From the NCBI GenBank assembly GCA_963931865.1, contig OZ007513.1, positions 4,070,098 to 4,134,097 of the forward strand: a DNA stretch of 64,000 bases, read 5' to 3'. The translations under genes were made by a program, and so were the position numbers. The DNA is from Axinella damicornis. Lineage: Eukaryota > Porifera > Demospongiae > Axinellida > Axinellidae. This document shows positions 12,323-22,399 of the stretch, piece after piece (position 1 is the first letter of the stretch; each line of letters begins with the position of its first letter). The notes under the pieces are model-generated. The model was given only the letters and a program-made list of their open reading frames with translations, did no database searches and was not told the origin of the DNA.

Positions 12323-13813
12323 TCACAAGCATGTGCCATTTAAACTTTTGAGCCGATTCTTAACAGAAATTATTTCTGTCTGAAATCCATTGTCATTTGC
12401 AATGTGCAGTGCTGATTCTGCACATTGGACTGCATGCTCCACATCCCCTTCATTCCTGTATACATCAGACTGTGTGAACAGATGTATGCACTTTGACCTT
12501 GGTGGCAGGGCATCGAAGTCAACTGATGCTAGAGTGCTTTTTGCGCTTGCAATTCTCTCACGATCAAAAATGTTACCAGGTTGGAACATAGACGAACCCA
12601 AGCATGCCTGAGCCAGTCGAATTTTAGGGTGCGAGAGTTCCAACCCATAATCGTCAAGGCAAGCATTTGTAATTGCCTGCTGAAATGCAGTTGTTGCCAT
12701 CTTTGCTGTGCGGGTATCAAATCTCATTGCAAGGAATGCCAGCTGGATGTTACCATAGCAGTACAGAGTGAGTGCTTTATCTTCGCCACCCTCAAGAGTG
12801 AACTGGATTGCTAGTGCGTTTTGTATGTGTTCCAAAGCTTTCGTGTTGTTATTCATGTACAGATAGAGTCTTGCTAGAGCCCAATCACATCTTCCCTCGA
12901 GGGCAGTCGAATTGTTGCTGCCTATCTCCTGACACATCTCCCTTGCCTTTTCAACACAACTGAAGACTTTGTCCACCTGTCGGCGAGTGATCCACCCAGT
13001 GCAGCTCTCAAGAAGAATTGCTGTACGAACATCAATACTGTATTGGGTCTTTGATGTAATACACTCATCTACCAACACGTCAGCTTCATCCCACTTGCCA
13101 TCAAGGTGGAGACGGCGCAGTCTTCGAACTTTTTCTAGATAAGCTGCTGTTTTAAATTTAACCTGCACATGCTGTTTTGAAATGAGATGTGGTACTGGGG
13201 CGGAGAAGTTCGGCAAACATCCAACAGTTATTTTCTCAAACAGTTCCACGTGTGTTGGATGGGTGGTTTCGTTCCTCAAACACCGAGCAAAGCGGTAATG
13301 AGCTGTGGGTCCTTTTGTGTCAAGCCAACCGAGCAGATTCAATATCTTATTATAGCGAGATTCATTAACGTTCAGGAGCAGATGGAATTCGCTATCTGTG
13401 AGTAGCTCTTCTCGTCTCAGATATGGGACTATAGCATTAACATCCAGATCTTTCATACTGTCGGTCATTTCGATCATGCGTTCTTTTATTGTACAAGAAA
13501 CACTTAGGACATCGTCCGAGGCGACGGTGCACTCTCGCAGCAACGCCGCGAGGTAGCTGTGGCCCAAATGTTCCCTATTATCTTCAAGGCACTGTATGAA
13601 CAGACAAAAGCCACTCGGTTTCTTGTCGAGCAGCGAAAGGAGGCGCTTGGCCTTCTCCTCTTTGGTAACCGAGTCGTTTAGCAAGAATTCACCGTCAGGA
13701 AAGGCCAAGACGCGGTGCTTTATCAGGTGCGGTAAAATCTCTGGACCTCTAAGACATGCGGAAATCTCATCGATACATTCGCGTGTCCTTGCTGCTAAGG
13801 TTTGGTCGTCCAT
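12323..13813 (-). CDS. CARD-CARD-TPR-like protein 1 (496 aa)
   Basis: A single uninterrupted ORF from ATG to TGA. Residues about 13-95 fit a CARD-type death fold (helical pattern with LPHLIKHRVL, KAKRLLSLLDKK, FIQCLEDN). Residues about 108-195 form a second such domain (IVPYLRREELL, NKILNLLGWLDTKG, FARCL). The rest (about 225-490) is helical with TPR-like repeats (ALEHIQNALAIQ, CIHLFTQSDVYRNEGDVEHA). CARDs pair with other CARDs in apoptosis and innate immune complexes, so an adaptor or scaffold role is plausible but not shown. No enzyme motif is visible. A close paralogue lies at 24916-26643 on the same strand. This copy is shorter at the C-terminus, stopping soon after SLNG where the paralogue continues for about 80 residues. 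Confidence 0.85.
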   Translation of the reverse strand: MDDQTLAARTRECIDEISACLRGPEILPHLIKHRVLAFPDGEFLLNDSVTKEEKAKRLLSLLDKKPSGFCLFIQCLEDNREHLGHSYLAALLRECTVASDDVLSVSCTIKERMIEMTDSMKDLDVNAIVPYLRREELLTDSEFHLLLNVNESRYNKILNLLGWLDTKGPTAHYRFARCLRNETTHPTHVELFEKITVGCLPNFSAPVPHLISKQHVQVKFKTAAYLEKVRRLRRLHLDGKWDEADVLVDECITSKTQYSIDVRTAILLESCTGWITRRQVDKVFSCVEKAREMCQEIGSNNSTALEGRCDWALARLYLYMNNNTKALEHIQNALAIQFTLEGGEDKALTLYCYGNIQLAFLAMRFDTRTAKMATTAFQQAITNACLDDYGLELSHPKIRLAQACLGSSMFQPGNIFDRERIASAKSTLASVDFDALPPRSKCIHLFTQSDVYRNEGDVEHAVQCAESALHIANDNGFQTEIISVKNRLKSLNGTCL

Positions 13814-14039
13814 AGTAGTGCCGCCATCATAGTCTGTATTACTGATACATTAATGTGATCTTGGATTTTAGCAGACATCCAGCTTTTCCTCGTATATATA
13901 AGAAGGCATTGAGCTCTGAGGTCTACAACTGCATTCCGCAAATCCTTTTAGCACGCCGCAAGCATGTCGGTTTGTCACCACGGATTCAGTTATGATTGCG
14001 CGTGTTTTGATCAGAGCTGCAATATTCAAATCTATGGGT

Positions 14040-14330
14040 GGAGGAACCTTTGCTAAGTCCAGATGAGACGGAGGCTTCGCGTCCGAAAATAAATTCGGCT
14101 GCCGCGCCCGCGCGCCCGCCCAGCAATTTACGTCACGCGATCGAACGTACGTACGTACGTACGCGTACGCGGACGACGTCACACGGTAAAGCCCCTTTGT
14201 GCCAAGCAGAACGGCCACAGCTGACCTGTTGGATCGCTTCTCCTTCGGGGGCGCGCAGGGCAACCAACCTGAACCCACATCAAGCGTTTGAACGGCAAGA
14301 AGAAGCACACACAGGTACCTAACCGTTAGT
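14040..14330. promoter_or_regulatory. CpG-rich segment upstream of CARD gene 1
   Basis: A GC- and CpG-rich stretch (GCCGCGCCCGCGCGCCCGCC, ACGTACGTACGTACGCGTAC) in an otherwise AT-leaning region, 230-520 bases upstream of the CARD gene start. It could be the promoter area of that gene. No TATA box or other defined element was recognised. Confidence 0.3.
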
Positions 14331-14335
14331 TTATT

Positions 14336-14920
14336 ACTAGTGGAATGCAGGACATTGGGGGGCGAGCCTGAGCGAAGTGCATGCACCGGGACATGCAAGG
14401 AGCAGTTGCATTCACATGACTGTCATCAGAATGTGACTGGGCAATGATCATATATAGGCGACAGAAATTATGGCACTAAACATACACTCGTACACATCAC
14501 AGCAACTGTGAGCTTTTATAGCTGAAGCCGCGGCGGCACTCCAGCAGCAACCGGCATCACCGCCTGGCCCGGCATGGCGGTAGGCCCACGAGCAGTCACT
14601 GTCTTTGGTCCGCGGAGTGTCGCCACCGAGGAGGCAGAATGTTCGTGGTGCTCTAGCCAATGTCCACGAGTGGTCTCTCCTTCTTTGTTGTCGCCATCGT
14701 CCGTCGAACAGGTAGCTAGATGGTTCACGAGTCCTTGCATCGAGGAGGTGCGTGCTAGAGTTCGTTGAATTTAAATATTATTGTGCACGTGCAAGTGAAA
14801 TTTGCTGATTTAAAATTTATGGTAATTGCAAGACCCAAGCAAGCAAACAAGGAAGCAAACATACACACGCACTGTGCAATGAAGTCACGCTAGTGTGGGG
14901 CTTGCTCAGGCTCGCCCCAA
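14336..14920. mobile_element. Non-autonomous element with GGCGAGCCTGAGCG ends, copy 1
   Basis: The left end TTGGGGGGCGAGCCTGAGCG and right end GCTCAGGCTCGCCCCAA are inverted. The interior is co-linear with 46921-47466: AAGGAGCAGTTGCATTCAC, then GCTCTAGCCAATGTCCACGA, then TATTATTGTGCACGTGCAAG. No transposase is encoded. Homology with copy 2 starts slightly before the inverted end (ACTAGTGGAATGCAGGACAT), so the exact border is unclear. Confidence 0.8.
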
Positions 14921-14949
14921 TTAAGATTTTAACTTGTGTGGATTTTTTT

Positions 14950-14954
<5 letters not shown>

Positions 14955-15047
<93 letters not shown>

Positions 15048-15048
15048 C
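14955..15048. repeat. (TG)n microsatellite
   Basis: About 94 bases of uninterrupted TG. Confidence 0.95.
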
Positions 15049-15189
15049 AGAAGTGGGATGTTCGTGGGGCGGGACTAGACTCGACTAGTGACGTGCGACC
15101 TTCGTACTTGAACCTCAAACACTGTGAAGGACGTTCGAGAACATTCATGCATCAGCTGGAATCTTCCAGTACAGCTGGTAATACAAAGT

Positions 15190-15355
15190 GATGCAATCGG
15201 GAAGCAGCAGTTGAAGCGTACACAATCGGGGAGCAGCAGCCGAAGCGGACGGAATCGGGGAGCAGTTGAAGCGGACACAATCAGGAGCAGTTGAAGCGGA
15301 TTGATGCAATCGAGGAGCAGCAGCTGAAGTGGACGTAATCGTGGAGCAGCAACTC
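15190..15355. repeat. Imperfect short tandem repeat
   Basis: About five copies of a 30-36 base unit built on CAATCGGGGAGCAGCAG followed by YGAAGCGGA, with loss of one GCAG in some copies. Confidence 0.7.
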
Positions 15356-15785
15356 TGCAAAGTGAGCTGTCCTGCACCGGATTACTCACGTAGGCAAACG
15401 AGGGAGAAGTAGCTGCGTGAGCAAAGCGAGCAAAGCTACTTGTAGTATAATTGATTTTCAATCTCTGTAATTTTGCCGTATTCTAGTTCAGCTGTTACAT
15501 GTACGTGCAGCAGAGTTCATACACACAGATTTGAGTCATGACCACCATAGTAAAGGGGTCCTCATTGCAACTAGCTTCACGCAGGCAGTAGCCTGGGAAT
15601 GATGCTACGTTGTAGCTACGTTGTAGCTAATATAGTCTAGTGCCCTAACCCTCTACATGTGTGAAGAGGGTCTGGTGTTCTGCAGATGAGCAACATTTCT
15701 TATCACATAGCGCGGGGCGATCTCGGATTTGAGATCTCAAATCAAATGGCAGAATGTGAATGACATAGGCAATCAGTATCACGAT

Positions 15786-16307
15786 CAGGCCCGTAGGGAG
15801 GGGGAGTTCGAGGTGGTTCGCACGAACCCCCTTGCTGAGCAGGCCAAATAAAATTATACAGCATCTAGTTTCACAACTCTGTATACCGTTTCTTTGTAAG
15901 TAGTCGTACAGCCGTAGAGAAACCATCTCGTCAGAACAAAGCAGAGTTTCTGCAGCGTGCACACCTGTCACAGCCGCCTGATCTGATCTGATCTACATCG
16001 TGGCATAGGGGTATTAAAGACTCATGTGATGAAACGTACGTACGTACATGACATTCACGTATGTACGTACGCACGCGCTCGTCATTACACTTGTATGCAG
16101 AGTAGCACTGCAAGCAAACCAGTAGCAGCGGCAGTGCAATGCAAAGCGGTGAAGGTGCTATAAGAGCCAATCTAGGTCCCTGAAAACCACCGTGAAAAAC
16201 ATTTTCCGTGCTTCGCGCGGATTGAATCGTCACTACGCGCCTCTATTCACTACCTTCGGCAGTGCCCATACCGAACCCCCCTCCTGGAAATCCTGCCTAC
16301 GGGCCTG
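15786..16307. mobile_element. hAT-like MITE with 5-bp target duplication, copy 1
   Basis: Ends CAGGCCCGTAGGGAGG and CCTACGGGCCTG are inverted, flanked by ACGAT on both sides (15781-15785 and 16308-16312). Near the right end, CGCGCCTCTATTCACTACCT and CGGCAGTGCCC match in reverse the left interior of the element at 41316-41877, so the two are related. Confidence 0.75.
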
Positions 16308-16319
16308 ACGATTCAGATA

Positions 16320-18125
16320 TGTGGACCTGTGCATAACAGTGAATATGCACCTATAACGTGTGACTATATGTTGTACCGTAAACTCAGGAGCACTATAAGA
16401 CTGCCTGTAGCTAGTTCTATTTCAAAATCACGCATTTGAGCGATTTTGAAATAAAACTAGTACTGATTGCTTGGGGTACTTATAATCATGCGTGATGAGC
16501 TCTTTAAACCTGCACTGTATTAAAGCTAAAGCTACCACTAAAAATGCAGAAAAGTAACCGAATGTTCCGTTCCTTGTCGATTGCTGGTGAAGTATAATTG
16601 GATAGGAATACTGACTGTAAGTTAGTTCTTTTAGCTTGGTAGTCATGTGTTGTGAAGCTGCCTGCATACTTCTGTAAAAGCTACTGTGCAGTAAGTTGCC
16701 TGGGCTACATCACAAGCTGCACGTATTGTGTCTAGTACAAGTACTCCGCAGCCCATGGGCAATTTTGCAGGGTAGTATTATTCATTGTGCTGCAATTTTG
16801 GGATAAATTGGAGGCAGTTGTACTCGTGCACCTCGTGCAATTAATTACCTTCCTGAGTGCTTTACTCGTGCTATTTGTCCCATCAGAAATTGCACAAGCG
16901 GTCGCGGTGCATGCCAACCAATCAGGTCAAGCTCCACCCAGGCTAGTAACGAGCGTCCGTATCATGACTACGCCTCATTTTCATTAGCAACGATTGGTTG
17001 TGTGTTAGTGCTCACATTGATTACATGTTTTACTACTGGACTGTTTTCTGTACCTGAGCATAAGAAATGCAGTGAGAACCAAATGAAAGCGTGCTAAAAG
17101 TGATGTCATGGTGCTAGTCAGTGTGCCATACTAGTGCTGTAGCTAGCTGATCGTGGCTGTTATAGCCTCTGTTCTACTGCTTTGGAACCCTGGTTGTCAG
17201 TTGCAACCCGCGCTTCCGTCTGCTAAAGTCTCGGCTTCATCGCACAACAGGTCAGTACTCTATAGGGAAATGAAAACAGTAACGTCTAGTTTTCTCGCGC
17301 TTGCTTTGTGGCTGGGGCGTGGCTTATCACTCATCTCGCTTCCTTTCGATCCTGCCAAGTCTAAGTATATGATTAGTATCTTGTGCCATTTGGGAATAAT
17401 TGCACTCATAAATTCCACTCGCTATTGTTCATGCAATTACCGTGTCATTAGCTATGCATATTGCATTGAACTCCAGTGGACATTACAGCTATATGTAGTT
17501 GCCGAGCGCCTTAGCGCGAGGCAACTAATCATGCAGCGTAGTCACATCGTGTCTGTATATATATATCCATCACAATTTAATTGCGCGGGGCAAGGGGCGG
17601 TTGCATCACTGTGGTTTCTATGCTCCCGATAGCCACGTGCATGTACTGCGCATGCGAAATGCAGAGTTGAGAAAGAAGCGATCTATACAAGGAAAAGGGA
17701 CACTGCCTCAGAAGAGAGTAAGGCAAAGGAGAGAGAGTCTGACAGACTGACGAAGAAGCGATGTATACAAGGAGAGTTTAGCGGAGACAAGTAAGACAAA
17801 CGTTTAGTCTAGGCCATGGTACGTACATATAGAGTGTTGACAGTGTCGAAGGGTGTAGAACCTCGCTAATGTCTTCGTATTCTTCCTGGCAACGCTTAGC
17901 CATCTTCAACCTCGATCAGCAACTTCGCACAACTTCGAACAACTAAACTTCGCGTGCTGAACTGACCTTCGCACCTTCGATTTTCTTCCACAGGAAACCA
18001 CGCCTACTATTACAGATTGTGAGCGTGCGTGAGGCACAGACACTGCGCATGCGTATTCCTAGTTACCTGTGGATACTATTCTCATCCATTGCTTGTCAAG
18101 CTAGAGCCTAACTATTACCTGTCTA
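16320..18125. other. No gene recognised; upstream of the Roc-COR gene
   Basis: Short ORFs only. About 17640-17830 is purine-rich with repeated GAAGCGATCTATACAAGGA / GAAGCGATGTATACAAGGA. No exon of the downstream gene could be recognised. Confidence 0.4.
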
Positions 18126-18130
18126 GCTAA

Positions 18131-18420
18131 CTACCGTAGTCGCGCGTTATTAGGCGCAGCTCACTTATATATGCACATATTCACTGTAAGGCACAAGTTC
18201 AACTCTCGCCCCAGGTACTCGCTGTTAAGCGCTGCAGTCTTCTACCAGAAACTCTGCCATTATCGATCCTACGGTGTGGACAAAAAGAGCTAAATTCGAA
18301 TTGAAGCGCACTTCCTATGAGGAATGTCATTCGTTATCAGGCACTTGTCGCTTAAAGGCGCATATTTCCTTCCTGTGGAGTTATAGGCACATGCGCCTAA
18401 TAACACGCGACTATGGTATC
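18131..18420. mobile_element. MITE with TAGTCGCGCGTTATTAGGCG ends
   Basis: CGTAGTCGCGCGTTATTAGG at the left pairs with CCTAATAACACGCGACTATG at the right. The element is about 290 bp, with no ORF of note. Confidence 0.75.
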
Positions 18421-18910
18421 AGGGACTGGTATATTACCAATAGACTACATTTGACATCGGAGGTTGCAGCTTGCAATCTCCCATAGCTGCTGGGCATGTA
18501 GTGCATTGCACATTGCGATGCTAAATTCATGGATTCTTAGGCCAGCCCACATCCATTTGACTATATTATGACAGTGTATGTTTTGTACAGTTGCCTGCCT
18601 GTACTCTTGCACTTGAGGTCATAGTTGATGTTGTCATATTTTAATGATGACATCAATAATACACTGCCCTCTGCATGCGCATATCAGATTGCCAGAGAAT
18701 GGTAGTTTGTGTAGCCTTAAGAGTGAAGCCTCATCATAACCACTCTGTGGGTTGTGTTTTTGCAATGTGAGATAATGAAACCTTTATTACTGCCTTTGTT
18801 ACTTACAGGAAATGTCAACAGCTACAATCGACAAAACATTTGCAACAAGCCAATTATGCAATTAGCTGCTAGTAAGCTAACTGAGCAGCAGTCAATCCGA
18901 CAACAAAAAG

Positions 18911-21874
18911 ATGAGTAACCAATCAGTGTTGAAGCGGTTGAAGCAGGAGGCACACCGGCGTTTGCAAGAAGAGTATCATGAATATCACCTTGGAAGTCCT
19001 ATGTGTAACTGTACATGCTGTATTGAAGATCTATGGTGTGACGATGACTTCGGACAGCGTACGTGTATTGATAGCTGTCTCCTTTGCTGTTGTTGCGGTA
19101 ATATACTTTATGTGGCTATGGATGACTGTTACGAACAGGCACAAAACAACCGACGGGTACGACAGCTGGCTCGAATACAACTACACCAACGAGAACAGGT
19201 TCAAGCTGACTACACACAGGCACTGGAGTCAGGGGAAGTTCTGGTGGCATATGGTCGAATAATGATGGTTGGCCCAGGTGGAGTTGGCAAAAGTAGTCTA
19301 CTTCGAGGCCTCATGAAATTGCCCCTCCAAAGTGCTGAAAGTACAATTCTTGCAGATACCTCCAAGGTGAAGTACCTGTGGGCAAGGACTGGGGCTCATC
19401 CCAGTAGCTACTGGTCTAATGTCACTGAAAGTGATGAAATTGAAGAAGTTGCCTCGCTCTGCACAACTGTACTTCGACGCAGTCCACATCGACATGGTGG
19501 CGGTAGTGGTAGTGGTAGTTCTACTGTCATTACCACACAACCAGCAGCTTCTGCTGTTGCAGTCTTTGCTCCAGAAGGTGTCAGCGCTGATCGCTTTTCA
19601 TCTGTCACTTCGGAATACAAGAAGCTAATAACAGAAACGGAAGAGTACGTGGTTGACACATTTCTCCTACCATCATTACGACGTGTGGAACATGGTCAGG
19701 TAAGGACCAAAACTCCCGAATCAGAAGTGAGGCTACACATTTGGGACTGTGGGGGACAACCAGTTTTCCTTGACGTTCTTCCAGCTTTCATGACATCCAG
19801 GACACTGTTCATGCTCTTCTTTGACGCTAGCAAGAATCTGCAAGGTAAATGCAAGACGGTAATCAACAAACAGGGTCGCACAGTGCTTTCAAAGGAGCAG
19901 AATGTCACCCAGGTGGACCTGATGCTCCAGTGGATGGCCTCAATTCATGCCACACTCACTGATGAAACCACCGATGGAATAATTCCAAAGTGTCCTCGTA
20001 TCATCCCGATTGGTACCCATGGAGATGACCCAACAGTTGCTGGCAAACAAAAGGAAATCTTGGCAGATCTAACTTCCCATTTCGCAGGAAAGGCATTTGC
20101 ATCCTTGCTATGGAATGGTGTGGTTGTTGATAACACAACGGCTGGTCGATACATTACTGAAGACCCAGCATATGAATACATCCGAACAGAAGTACGTGAG
20201 TATGTGAAATCAAGCCTCACTGTTCGTACCCCAGTCGTGTGGGTGTTATTCAGGAAGATCCTTCAGAAAATAGCGGAAGGAAATCCTGTTCTTTCCTACG
20301 CGCAGGCAGCTGTTGTAGGCAACATCTGTGGCATAGCACCTCGTGTTGTTCCAAGTGTTCTCAACTTCTACCACGAGCTTGGTGTTGTTCTCTACTATGC
20401 TTTCATTGATAGCCTCAACAACCACATCATTGCCGATCCTCAATGGCTGATTCAGCAGCTAGGCAAACTACTGGCACTGGAAGGCCTTGAATGTGTCCCT
20501 GGCAACCAACTTATGTGGAACCTACTACGAGAGAAAGGTATCCTTGTCCAGCACCTCTATGAGCTTGTATGGGAGAATAGCGAGGTAAAGCCGGAGGGTC
20601 TTATGAATCTCCTGGAGCATTTTCTCCTTGCTGCTCCCATCAACACCCAGTCCCAAATCCACACGTTTCGAGGTCGAGAGTACTTCGTTCCATGCATGTT
20701 GGGATTCTACTCAAGGGATGACAGCTGCCACCAATCAAATCCAAGTGTGAAGGATGCTTCCCCTCTGCACTTGCTTTTCAACACGCAGTACGTCCCTCCT
20801 GGCTTTTTCACGAGGCTTGCAACAGCTATGACAAAGGATTCACACTGCCGTTTAGTCTTTCGGCAAGGTATTTTTCGAAACCAAATCACAGTGTCCTATG
20901 GGGATGGGGAAAAAATTGATGAGATCACAATCACCGAGCATACCTCAAGTATTGAGATTAGTGTGGCTCGTATCGCACCCCGAAAGGTACACCACCTAAC
21001 GTTCCAGAATGCTTGCCAAGAAATCTTGAAATTGCTTCTGAGCTGCTCATCTGATGTTTGCCAGTGGCTGATCTCCATTAAAGTCAGTACTGCTTTCAAA
21101 TGTGATCATTGCAGCCAGACAAATACTCCCAAGCAGTTCATCCCGATTCCTCCAAGTGCTACAACACGTTCCACTTTGCAGTGTGATAAATGTGGATGTC
21201 ATGATGCGACACCCAAACAGCAGTGCTGGCTCAAGATTCATCCACTACCACAAGAACCTGATCAACTTTGTTTTGCTGAGTTGCAAGGAGTGGCCCAACG
21301 TATCATGTCCTCAGGAAAGCTTAAGGAGATTGCAGATGCCCTTGAACTACTTCCACAGCTCCAATCAGTTGAGAGTGAGCCCAATCCAGCGTTCACTCTT
21401 CTACAGCGCTGGTCCCGTCATGGCGGTCAAGTTCGTTCCACCCTGGTCCATTATCTTCGACAGATAGGATTAAGGGCAACAGCTGACAATGTTGAGTATC
21501 AAGAGTTACACTCAGTAGCTGGTTCTCCAGCATTCAACCCTGAGCGGGTGAATTCAAAGCGAGAGTCAGCAGAGTGTCGCACCTTTCGTAAGTGTTTTAG
21601 TTTCCTAGCAGATGGGATATCGGATCCCGGGCATATGGCAGTTCAACTTTACTCGAAGGAGCTAATTGGAGCAGACCTGCGGACAGAAGCCCTGAAGCCA
21701 GCCGTTGAAGAGCAAGTGAAGATTGGGAAGCTCCTGTCAGCAGTGGAAGATCAAATTGTATCTAGTCCGGCCACCAAGTTCAGACAATTTATAGACATTC
21801 TACGAAACGAACCATCCCTTCAGCACCTGGCAACGAAGCTAGAGAGTACTTGCCGTGAGATGTCAGACAGCTAA
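18911..21874 (+). CDS. Roc-COR GTPase with death domain and CARD-like C-terminus (987 aa)
   Basis: A ROCO-type signalling protein, one uninterrupted exon. The start is supported by an in-frame TAA 10 codons upstream with no other ATG between; an acceptor-like TTACTTACAG at 18801-18810 suggests a 5' UTR exon. Residues 30-75 are strikingly cysteine-rich (CNCTCC, CLLCCCCG). The Roc domain has GPGGVGKS at 121-128, DCGGQ at 279-283 and THGD at 369-372 in the place of NKxD, as is usual in Roc domains. A low-complexity G/S insert lies at about 197-205. The COR-like region runs from about 430 to 600 (IADPQWLIQQL). A CxxC pair lies at 731-734 and 758-761. Residues about 790-868 fit a death domain (LLQRWSRHGG, HYLRQIGLRATADNV) and about 890-985 a CARD-like domain (QLYSKELIGADL, KIGKLLSAVEDQI). 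It probably assembles with other death-fold proteins in a GTP-dependent way; this is inference. DAPK1 is a known Roc-COR-DD protein, but no kinase domain is present here. Confidence 0.88.
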   Translation: MSNQSVLKRLKQEAHRRLQEEYHEYHLGSPMCNCTCCIEDLWCDDDFGQRTCIDSCLLCCCCGNILYVAMDDCYEQAQNNRRVRQLARIQLHQREQVQADYTQALESGEVLVAYGRIMMVGPGGVGKSSLLRGLMKLPLQSAESTILADTSKVKYLWARTGAHPSSYWSNVTESDEIEEVASLCTTVLRRSPHRHGGGSGSGSSTVITTQPAASAVAVFAPEGVSADRFSSVTSEYKKLITETEEYVVDTFLLPSLRRVEHGQVRTKTPESEVRLHIWDCGGQPVFLDVLPAFMTSRTLFMLFFDASKNLQGKCKTVINKQGRTVLSKEQNVTQVDLMLQWMASIHATLTDETTDGIIPKCPRIIPIGTHGDDPTVAGKQKEILADLTSHFAGKAFASLLWNGVVVDNTTAGRYITEDPAYEYIRTEVREYVKSSLTVRTPVVWVLFRKILQKIAEGNPVLSYAQAAVVGNICGIAPRVVPSVLNFYHELGVVLYYAFIDSLNNHIIADPQWLIQQLGKLLALEGLECVPGNQLMWNLLREKGILVQHLYELVWENSEVKPEGLMNLLEHFLLAAPINTQSQIHTFRGREYFVPCMLGFYSRDDSCHQSNPSVKDASPLHLLFNTQYVPPGFFTRLATAMTKDSHCRLVFRQGIFRNQITVSYGDGEKIDEITITEHTSSIEISVARIAPRKVHHLTFQNACQEILKLLLSCSSDVCQWLISIKVSTAFKCDHCSQTNTPKQFIPIPPSATTRSTLQCDKCGCHDATPKQQCWLKIHPLPQEPDQLCFAELQGVAQRIMSSGKLKEIADALELLPQLQSVESEPNPAFTLLQRWSRHGGQVRSTLVHYLRQIGLRATADNVEYQELHSVAGSPAFNPERVNSKRESAECRTFRKCFSFLADGISDPGHMAVQLYSKELIGADLRTEALKPAVEEQVKIGKLLSAVEDQIVSSPATKFRQFIDILRNEPSLQHLATKLESTCREMSDS

Positions 21875-21879
21875 ATATT

Positions 21880-22190
21880 TGTGAAGTAGTGACAGTGTGT
21901 ATAGTGAGTCATTGCTCTTAAACATCTTTTAATACATTTTCAGTGTCATTTCTTGTATTGAATTCATACTCACAGGTCATTGCTGAAGACAATAACATCT
22001 CGGATTCACTATGTCAAAGTATATATAACTTAAACAGAGTCTGTTCCTCCCAGTCCTCCTCCCATCCATTGTCTCCCCTCGGTTGTTCCATCACCTCATT
22101 GGATTGGTCATATCCAGCCCCATCCCACATCTCAATCTGTATATAGGGCCTTATGTCTGAAGTAATGGAAAACAACTTCAGCAGAGTGAA
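21880..22190. other. 3' flank of Roc-COR gene; no gene recognised
   Basis: AT-rich with TTTTAATACATTTTCAGTG near 21930, which may hold a weak polyadenylation site. Nothing else was recognised. Confidence 0.3.
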
Positions 22191-22192
22191 TA

Positions 22193-22391
22193 CAGTCAAA
22201 CCTCCGAACAAAGGACACTTTGGGAACAATATAAATTCTCCATTGTAGAGAGGTTGTCCTCTTCTCGGAGGTTCAATATGTATTAGAACCATAGGCAAAC
22301 CAATTATTTGGACCTTGAAAAGCGTCCTTTGCAGAGAGGTTTATTATATTGTGTCCCTATCTCGGAGGGTCCACTATCGGAGGTTTGACTG
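22193..22391. mobile_element. pogo/Tigger-like MITE (199 bp)
   Basis: Inverted ends CAGTCAAACCTCCGA and TCGGAGGTTTGACTG flanked by TA. The inner sequence contains AGAGAGGTTGTCCTCTTCTC and AGAGAGGTTTATTA, typical of decayed internal repeats. It shares end type with 6296-6369. Confidence 0.85.
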
Positions 22392-22399
22392 TATTTGTT

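Noticed and set aside
13868..14398. 176-codon minus-strand ORF in a CpG-rich stretch
   Set aside because: Composition follows GC-rich sequence and the end of a mobile element; no domain, and it overlaps the element border.
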